Origin: an uncultured Prevotella sp.
GTDB taxonomy: Bacteria; Bacteroidota; Bacteroidia; Bacteroidales; Bacteroidaceae
Direction: 5' to 3'
DNA: 5,368 nt
Assembly: GCA_900546605.1 (NCBI GenBank)
Contig: URDV01000163.1
Location: 1-5,368 of the forward strand
The stretch's first letter is position 1; the number at the start of each line of letters is the position of its first letter. The notes under the pieces were generated by a model. It did no database searches, was not told where the DNA came from, and was given only the letters and a program-made list of their open reading frames with translations. The position numbers and the translations under genes were made by a program. Below are positions 1-4,288 of this stretch, in pieces.

Positions 1-55
1 ACTTACCTGTTAACCCGTTAACTTGTCAACTTGTTTACTAATTCCGCCAACGCGT
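1..55. repeat. Degenerate octanucleotide tandem repeat, copy 1
   Basis: Four consecutive 8-base units with consensus CYYGTTAA are visible: 6-13 (CCTGTTAA), 14-21 (CCCGTTAA), 22-29 (CTTGTCAA) and 30-37 (CTTGTTTA). They are followed by a non-repetitive tail at 38-55. Each unit junction makes a GTYRAC-like hexamer, so near-palindromic hexamers recur every 8 bases. Bases 21-55 recur at 3255-3289 in the same orientation with two substitutions, and the first 25 bases of that match are exact. The tract may extend left of the window. Its function is unknown; similar tracts occur between genes in Bacteroidales as far as I recall, but I know of no named family. Confidence 0.75.
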
Positions 56-124
56 AAACATGTATTTCATAATTTGTACATACATCAAAAAACAAAGTGA
101 TGCCTAAATAAAGTTGACTCAAAC

Positions 125-155
125 TTGATGTTCTGCATTACTTGCATTACCTTTG
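125..155 (+). promoter_or_regulatory. Bacteroidetes-type promoter P1 upstream of the U32 gene
   Basis: A perfect -7 box TACCTTTG lies at 148-155. A -33 element TTG lies at 125-127, 20 bases upstream, which fits the TTTG-N19-21-TAnnTTTG consensus of the Bacteroidetes primary sigma factor. Transcription would start a few bases after 158, giving a leader of roughly 110 bases before the ATG at 273. The leader can form a weak 4-bp hairpin (GCTG 166-169 with CAGC 175-178). Assigned by consensus only. Confidence 0.7.
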
Positions 156-185
156 CATAAGGTAAGCTGCGGCTCAGCAATCGGT

Positions 186-199
186 TCAAACAAGTTTGA
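186..199. promoter_or_regulatory. Palindrome over the P2 -33 element, possible operator
   Basis: TCAAAC (186-191), AA, GTTTGA (194-199) is a perfect 6-bp inverted repeat with a 2-base centre. It covers the TTTG used as the P2 -33 element. A shorter TCAA-N2-TTGA at 119-128 overlaps the P1 -33 element in the same way. It could be a repressor site or simply reflect A/T-rich promoter sequence. No regulator gene is in the window. Confidence 0.3.
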
Positions 200-228
200 C
201 TTATTGAGTTCGCCTTGCATTACCTTTG
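195..228 (+). promoter_or_regulatory. Second promoter P2, duplicate core of P1
   Basis: A second TACCTTTG -7 box lies at 221-228. It sits inside an 18-base core (214-231) identical to 141-158 of P1. The best -33 element is TTTGAC at 195-200, with a spacer of 22 bases, slightly longer than the usual 19-21, so P2 may be weaker than P1. Its transcript would have a leader of about 35 bases. The -33 element overlaps a 14-base palindrome at 186-199. Confidence 0.6.
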
Positions 229-272
229 CATCAAAAACATAAAAGGAATATACAAAATCACGCATAAATATA

Positions 273-2126
273 ATGACGCCTGTTCATAAAAAGAAACAAT
301 CAATAGAACTACTTGCCCCCGCACGTAATGCTGAAATAGGTATAGAGGCCATTAAGCATGGCGCTGATGCTGTTTACATTGGCGGTCCCAGTTTTGGTGC
401 ACGCTCTGCCGCAGGCAACTCGGTTGACGACATCAAAGAACTTTGCGACTTTGCACACCTTTATGGTGCACGCATTTATGTTACTCTTAACACTATATTG
501 TGGAACGATGAATTAAAAGCTGCTGAAAAATTGGTGTGGCAACTCTATAAAGCAGGCGTTGATGCTCTTATTGTACAAGACCTTAGTTTACTCAAAATGA
601 ATTTGCCCCCCATAGCCCTGCATGCCTCCACACAAATGGACAATTGCACTCCTGAAAAAGCTAAATGGCTGGAGGCTGCAGGATACAAGCAAATTGTTTT
701 AGCTCGCGAAACTTCACTTGAGCAAACACGTAATATTGCAGCGGCCGTAAAAGTTCCATTGGAGGCTTTTGTTCATGGGGCATTATGCGTGAGTTATAGC
801 GGACGTTGCTATGCTTCGCAATATTGCTTTCATCGATCAGCTAACCGCGGATGTTGTGCTCAATTCTGCCGCTTGGCCTTTGACTTAATTGACGAGAATG
901 AGAATGTGTTGATTAACAATCGTCACTTACTTTCACTCAAAGACATGAACCGCACCGCGCAACTTGAAGCTATGATGGACGCGGGGGTTAGGTCGTTTAA
1001 GATTGAAGGTAGATTAAAAGATGTTGCTTATGTAAAGAACGTAACAGCATGGTATCGCCAACACATTGACGAGGTTCTGGCTCGCCGTGGCGATGACTAC
1101 CAACGCACATCGTTTGGTTCCTCTACCTTTAAATTCACCCCCGACGTTAACCGCTCATTTAACCGTGGCTTTACTGACTATTTTTTGAATGGACGAACAG
1201 AAGAGCCTATACATTCATTTGCCACGCCTAAAGCAACTGGCCCTTTAGTGGGAAAGGTGGGACGCATTGAGCGTCGATGCTTTGAATTTGTGCCTTCGCA
1301 CTACATAGCAGCCCCACTCACCGCTGGCGATGGTTTATGCTTCATTGATAGCGAAGGCAAGCTACAAGGCTTTAGAGTTAACAAAGTTGACGGACGAATG
1401 GTTTATCCTGCCACCATGCCCACTTTAAGCAGAGGCACTAAATTACACCGCAATCAAGACTTTGCCTTTGACAAAATGCTGAGCAAAGAAACGGCTCAAC
1501 GACTACTTTGTGCCGACATTACCCTACGCGAGGTTGAAAACGGCTACGCACTTGATATGAGTGACGAAAGTGGATGTCACGTCACCTTACGCTTTGACTA
1601 CGAACACACTCCTGCTCGCACACCACAACAGGTGGCGATTGTTAGGCAATTAAGCAAATTGGGTGACACTCCTTTTACTCCTGGCGAAATCAATATTTCA
1701 ACACAAGGTGAACGATTTATTCCAGCCTCTATACTTACCGAATGGCGTAGACAGATATGTGCCTTGCTTCAACGCACACATTTAACTTGCTATGAACGCG
1801 ATCGTGCCTCCTTGCCCAATGATGATAGGTTACAACAACTTTTGCCTACCACATTGAGCTATACAGCTAACGTGGCCAATAGCATGGCCACAGCCTTTTA
1901 TCATGAACACGGAGTGAAACAAGTTGCCCCTGCTTTTGAAATAGAAGAACCTAAGGGGGAGGCTGTTATTATGACTTGCCGTCATTGCTTGCGACACGCT
2001 TTGGGCATTTGCTTAAAAAAGACGCACAACGGGCCACAAAAGCTCTCACTCCGTCTGCCTGACGGACGTACCTTCCCACTTAAGTTTGATTGCAAACATT
2101 GCGAAATGCAAGTTTTAAAAAAATAA
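273..2126 (+). CDS. U32-family protein, probable prephenate-linked RNA hydroxylation factor (RlhA/TrhP type)
   Basis: A full-length 617-residue member of family U32. The family was named for the P. gingivalis collagenase PrtC, but E. coli members RlhA and TrhP are needed for 5-hydroxylation of 23S rRNA C2501 and tRNA U34. The N-terminal part opens with ELLAPARN (12-19) and GADAVYIGG (30-38). The family signature spans 164-182 (EAF..G.LC.SYSGRC..S). It continues to NRGCCAQFC (191-199), giving the conserved cysteines C172, C179, C195 and C199, which suggest an iron-sulfur site. IEGRLK follows at 244-249. Residues about 320-500 resemble the extra domain of the longer RlhA-like members (RlhA has 653 residues), ending in FIPASILTEWRR. 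A C-terminal cluster, C569, C572, C580, C607 and C610, looks metal-binding and is typical of Bacteroidetes homologues. The ATG at 273 is kept because the conserved ELLAPA begins 11 residues later; there is no Shine-Dalgarno sequence, as usual in this phylum. Two promoters precede it. RNA target and any protease activity cannot be read from sequence. Confidence 0.93.
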   Translation: MTPVHKKKQSIELLAPARNAEIGIEAIKHGADAVYIGGPSFGARSAAGNSVDDIKELCDFAHLYGARIYVTLNTILWNDELKAAEKLVWQLYKAGVDALIVQDLSLLKMNLPPIALHASTQMDNCTPEKAKWLEAAGYKQIVLARETSLEQTRNIAAAVKVPLEAFVHGALCVSYSGRCYASQYCFHRSANRGCCAQFCRLAFDLIDENENVLINNRHLLSLKDMNRTAQLEAMMDAGVRSFKIEGRLKDVAYVKNVTAWYRQHIDEVLARRGDDYQRTSFGSSTFKFTPDVNRSFNRGFTDYFLNGRTEEPIHSFATPKATGPLVGKVGRIERRCFEFVPSHYIAAPLTAGDGLCFIDSEGKLQGFRVNKVDGRMVYPATMPTLSRGTKLHRNQDFAFDKMLSKETAQRLLCADITLREVENGYALDMSDESGCHVTLRFDYEHTPARTPQQVAIVRQLSKLGDTPFTPGEINISTQGERFIPASILTEWRRQICALLQRTHLTCYERDRASLPNDDRLQQLLPTTLSYTANVANSMATAFYHEHGVKQVAPAFEIEEPKGEAVIMTCRHCLRHALGICLKKTHNGPQKLSLRLPDGRTFPLKFDCKHCEMQVLKK

Positions 2127-2143
2127 ATAAGTCTGCTGGTCAA

Positions 2144-2155
2144 TCGCAATAGCGA
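2144..2155 (+). other. Small hairpin between the U32 and zinc-ribbon genes
   Basis: TCGC (2144-2147), loop AATA, GCGA (2152-2155) forms a 4-bp stem. There is no T-run after it, so it is a poor intrinsic terminator and does not argue against read-through into the downstream gene. The surrounding 2127-2213 gap shows no TAnnTTTG box. Confidence 0.3.
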
Positions 2156-2213
2156 GACATCTCCATTAAGTTCACCTACCAGCTCTTTTGTGTGTTTTAT
2201 AAATACAAAGCCT

Positions 2214-3221
2214 ATGTACAAAATGGTTCTGCGCCTATTGCTGTTACTCTCAATTTGCCTGTTCAACACAGCTTGTTACTATTCACACCCTAACAAGGTT
2301 GACCATTGGACAGCTGCCAATGAGGGAGCCGTTGACTCGGTAAACTTTTACATATCACACCATTACTGGGCAGGCTACAACTTTCAGGCTACTGATAGCT
2401 TACACATCATGACAGCGCCTCCACTACAGGGACTACCCGACTATGGTGCTATTATTAATGACACCATATCGCTACATCATGGCGATCCCTTGGTTGTAGC
2501 ACGCATCATGTATGTGCCAACTGATAGCACAGATTCTGTGTGGGTCAAGGTGGCTCGCGACCAGCTAACACAAGGATGGGTGCACGAGAGCGAATTGCTC
2601 ACCCACGTAGTGCCCAACGATCCTATTTCAAAGTTCATTTATTACTTCTCTGATAGTCGTTCGGTTTACATTCTTAGCATTTTCGGACTGGCTGTGCTAT
2701 TCTGGCTCATACAAAGTGTGCGTCACAAGCGCTTTCGTATTGTACACTTTCATGACATACCGAGCTTCTACCCCACACTCCTCTGTTTATGCGTCAGTAG
2801 TTCGGCAGCCTTATATGGCAGCATACAACGCTTCATACCTAACACCTGGGTCGAGTTCTATTTTCACCCCACGCTCAACCCCTTCAACACCGATTTGCCA
2901 TTTATCATGGCCCTATTCATAGCATCGGTGTGGAGCATGCTCATCATTGCCATAGCCGTAGTCGACGAGTTACGTCGACAGCCCGACTTAGGCGACACTC
3001 TGTCATACATAGCCTCGTTGGGGGGTGTTTGCGTTGTGCTTTATTTGGTATTCACACTCACCACCCCTATTTACATAGGCTATCCCTTGTTGATAATTTA
3101 TTGGTGGTTTGCCATAAGGCAATACATCACGCACCAACCATCACACCTATTATGCGGTGTTTGTGGCAAATCTATTCCGCACAAAGGCAAATGTCCACAT
3201 TGTGGTGCTATGAACCAATAA
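2214..3221 (+). CDS. Exported membrane protein with SH3-like region and C-terminal zinc ribbon
   Basis: A 335-residue protein of unknown role, of a type I associate with Bacteroides and Prevotella. From the ATG at 2214 it starts with a hydrophobic export segment ending at NTAC (18-21); C21 is a possible lipidation site, although Asn at -3 is a poor lipobox. Residues about 90-130 (WVKVARD, then GWVHESELL) resemble a bacterial SH3 domain and should lie outside the inner membrane. Hydrophobic segments follow near 150-168, 187-205, 228-250, 262-282 and 284-301. The C-terminus is a zinc ribbon, CGVCG (314-318) and CPHCG (327-331). With a cleaved N-terminus and five membrane passes, the ribbon would face the cytoplasm; this topology is inferred. 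Other starts are GTG at 2190 and ATG at 2223. The 2214 ATG is chosen because it keeps a short charged N-terminus before the hydrophobic core. The 87-base gap from the U32 gene has no clear promoter, so cotranscription is plausible. Confidence 0.85.
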   Translation: MYKMVLRLLLLLSICLFNTACYYSHPNKVDHWTAANEGAVDSVNFYISHHYWAGYNFQATDSLHIMTAPPLQGLPDYGAIINDTISLHHGDPLVVARIMYVPTDSTDSVWVKVARDQLTQGWVHESELLTHVVPNDPISKFIYYFSDSRSVYILSIFGLAVLFWLIQSVRHKRFRIVHFHDIPSFYPTLLCLCVSSSAALYGSIQRFIPNTWVEFYFHPTLNPFNTDLPFIMALFIASVWSMLIIAIAVVDELRRQPDLGDTLSYIASLGGVCVVLYLVFTLTTPIYIGYPLLIIYWWFAIRQYITHQPSHLLCGVCGKSIPHKGKCPHCGAMNQ

Positions 3222-3250
3222 TCAACACGTTTAAAGGATTAATAGAATAG

Positions 3251-3289
3251 GTTTACTTGTCAACTTGTTTACTAATTCCACCAATGCGT
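3251..3289. repeat. Degenerate octanucleotide repeat, copy 2
   Basis: This copy has two full units, 3256-3263 (CTTGTCAA) and 3264-3271 (CTTGTTTA), preceded by a partial unit (GTTTA, 3251-3255). Then comes the same non-repetitive tail as in copy 1. Bases 3255-3279 are identical to 21-45. The match continues to 3289/55 with two substitutions (3280 A for G, 3285 T for C). It lies between the zinc-ribbon gene and the DUF3887-like gene, in the same orientation as copy 1. Because the tail is shared, this is a dispersed element and not just coincident low complexity. Confidence 0.75.
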
Positions 3290-3325
3290 TAAAGTCTATT
3301 CATTTTAAACTAATCTACACAAACT

Positions 3326-3721
3326 ATGAAAAGGTTCCTATTCAGTCTGTTGCTATGCTTATCAGCATTCACACAGAGCAAAGCACAAAGCCTTGTCAAC
3401 CCTGGCGAGGCTATAGCAGAACGTGCATTTACATGGATCAGCCAAGCGAAAGGGGATAGTTTATTACTGCACGCCACTCCCAAGGTAAAAGAGCAAATTA
3501 CAGCCCCCATCATCAACTCTATTTTCAAACAATTAGAGGTTCAAATGGGACCATTCAAGTCAAAATCAGCTTGGAGTAATACGGCTGTCGACGCTTTCAC
3601 CATTTACCACACAAACCTTCACTTTAACAACCAAAGCATAGGGCTAAACATAACCATTGACAAAGAAGAAAAAATAGCAGGATTCTTTTTAGTACCTGCT
3701 ACTGATGAACACAAAAAATAA
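3326..3721 (+). CDS. Small secreted DUF3887-like protein
   Basis: A 131-residue protein. Residues 1-20 form a signal peptide (KR, then FLFSLLLCLSAF, then SKA), with cleavage likely after A20 or Q21, so the mature protein is periplasmic or exported. No lipobox is seen. Residues about 28-125 match the pattern I associate with DUF3887: an N-terminal helix (AERAFTWI), GD at 43-44, TPKVKEQIT (51-59), QLEVQMGPFKS (69-79), and a closing strand pair ending in KIAGFFLVPA (116-125). In Bacteroidetes this domain often precedes an alpha/beta hydrolase; here it stands alone, with no frameshift or remnant of a hydrolase after it. It has an NTF2-like feel and may bind a ligand, but no catalytic residues are evident. 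It is followed 11 bases later by the Dabb gene, so the two are probably cotranscribed. The domain call is from memory of the family pattern. Confidence 0.8.
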   Translation: MKRFLFSLLLCLSAFTQSKAQSLVNPGEAIAERAFTWISQAKGDSLLLHATPKVKEQITAPIINSIFKQLEVQMGPFKSKSAWSNTAVDAFTIYHTNLHFNNQSIGLNITIDKEEKIAGFFLVPATDEHKK

Positions 3722-3732
3722 ATAAATGCAAC

Positions 3733-4032
3733 ATGACACAACACATTGTAATGTTCAAATTCAAGGCTGACGTACCCACCGATGTACGCCAAGCAGCCAG
3801 TTTAGCATTTAAGCAAGGTATTGAAGCCTTACCTTCAACCATTCCCTTTATTCGTAGCGTTCACGTAGGATTCAACATTAACCCTGCTGAGCAATGGGAC
3901 ATTTGTTTAAATTCTTCATTCGAGTCGCTTGATGATGTCAAAGCTTATAGCATTCACCCAGCACACAAAGCGGTAGCCAGCCAACTCATGCAGCACATTG
4001 CCGAACGGGCTTGTGTTGACTATGAATTATAA
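3733..4032 (+). CDS. Dabb-family (stress-responsive alpha/beta barrel) protein
   Basis: A 99-residue cytoplasmic protein of the usual length for a single-domain Dabb (dimeric alpha/beta-barrel, ferredoxin-like fold). The first strand is the typical HIVMFKFK (4-11), with the conserved H4. A second strand, IRSVHVGFNI (40-49), and a third, WDICLNSSFES (55-65), follow. The family HP-x-H motif is at 75-78 (H75, H78), and the C-terminus VDYEL is the usual last strand. Family members include plant stress proteins and a few polyketide cyclases, but most bacterial members have no known substrate, so none is assigned. There is no signal peptide, whereas its upstream neighbour is secreted; shared transcription therefore does not imply a physical complex. 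The ATG at 3733 places H4 at its conserved distance from the start. An inverted repeat 10 bases after the stop codon probably terminates the transcript. Confidence 0.9.
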   Translation: MTQHIVMFKFKADVPTDVRQAASLAFKQGIEALPSTIPFIRSVHVGFNINPAEQWDICLNSSFESLDDVKAYSIHPAHKAVASQLMQHIAERACVDYEL

Positions 4033-4041
4033 GTTTAAGTA

Positions 4042-4093
4042 AGGTGTATTGTTTACTCTTTTTCAAACAAGAATAGGCAATACACCTACTTTT
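4042..4093 (+). terminator. Long inverted repeat, probable transcription terminator
   Basis: AGGTGTATTG (4042-4051) and CAATACACCT (4078-4087) form a perfect 10-bp stem with a 26-base loop. A short TTTT run follows at 4090-4093. Inside, TTGTTT (4049-4054) can pair with AAACAA (4065-4070), which would compete with the base-proximal end of the outer stem. Its place just after the Dabb stop codon supports termination of the upstream operon. The U-run is weak, so it may instead mainly stabilise the 3' end of the transcript. Confidence 0.65.
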
Positions 4094-4139
4094 ATAGGGA
4101 CGGTTCAGCCTAAAATTCTAAAAAGAAATGCAAAAGACC

Positions 4140-4156
4140 ATCTGATTTTATCAGAT
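4140..4156. other. Perfect 7-bp hairpin in the spacer before the TPR gene
   Basis: ATCTGAT (4140-4146), loop TTT (4147-4149) and ATCAGAT (4150-4156) form a tight stem-loop. The sequence after it is T-rich but interrupted. It could be a second terminator, an operator or an RNA element. It overlaps the first copy of the AAAAGACCAT repeat by two bases. Confidence 0.4.
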
Positions 4157-4190
4157 TTCATACCTTTTAATATTTTGAACTCACTTTGCT

Positions 4191-4198
4191 TAAGTTTG
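4191..4198 (+). promoter_or_regulatory. Possible -7 box for the TPR gene
   Basis: TAAGTTTG matches TAnnTTTG and lies about 90 bases before the ATG at 4289. No TTG is found 19-21 bases upstream; the nearest, at 4175-4177, leaves only 13 bases. A second near match, TCACTTTG, is at 4181-4188. A promoter is expected here because a terminator-like repeat separates this gene from the operon, but the exact site is uncertain. Confidence 0.3.
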
Positions 4199-4288
4199 CT
4201 TCAAATTACAAAAAGACCATTCTAATTTACTCATTCGCTTTCACATTACAACTTTTTTAAAGTAATGCCTACAATAATAAACACAATT

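Larger units (their letters stand above)
141..231 (+). repeat. Direct repeat of an 18-base promoter core
   Basis: Bases 141-158 and 214-231 are identical (CTTGCATTACCTTTGCAT), 73 bases apart. Copy 1 is preceded by a further TGCATTAC at 134-141, so this octamer occurs three times (134, 143 and 216). The repeat contains the -7 boxes of the two promoters, which suggests local duplication of a promoter module. Confidence 0.85.
4132..4220 (+). repeat. Short direct repeat AAAAGACCAT upstream of the TPR gene
   Basis: AAAAGACCAT occurs at 4132-4141 and 4211-4220, 79 bases apart. The following nine bases are also similar (CTGATTTTA against TCTAATTTA). The second copy lies about 70 bases before the ATG at 4289. 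It may be a pair of regulator sites or a remnant of duplication. Confidence 0.45.

Noticed and set aside
60..107. Possible 15-codon peptide in the 5' region
   Set aside because: Too short to support, with no homology I recognise and located upstream of the predicted transcription starts.
273..2126. Calling the U32 protein a collagenase or virulence protease
   Set aside because: The family name comes from PrtC, but long members with this Cys signature that have been studied in E. coli act in RNA hydroxylation; no export signal is present.
2181..2213. Promoter directly before the zinc-ribbon gene
   Set aside because: There is a CTCTTTTG but no TA at the required place and no well-spaced -33 TTG; cotranscription with the U32 gene is the simpler view.
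1982..2269. Open frame of 95 codons on the minus strand
   Set aside because: It overlaps the conserved C-terminal coding end of the U32 gene and the start of the zinc-ribbon gene, and its product resembles no known family. It is a shadow frame.
2716..3250. Two open frames (2716-2922 and 2930-3250) inside the zinc-ribbon gene
   Set aside because: They are alternative frames of the membrane-segment coding sequence, low in conserved features, and fully explained by the real gene.
1..3289. CRISPR-like reading of the repeated 35-base segment
   Set aside because: Only two copies, more than 3 kb apart, with no regular spacers and no cas genes.
3265..3528. Frames on both strands over the start of the DUF3887-like gene (3265-3459 plus, 3310-3528 minus)
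   Set aside because: The frame starting at 3326 has a clear signal peptide and domain pattern; the others are shadows, and one begins within the repeat.
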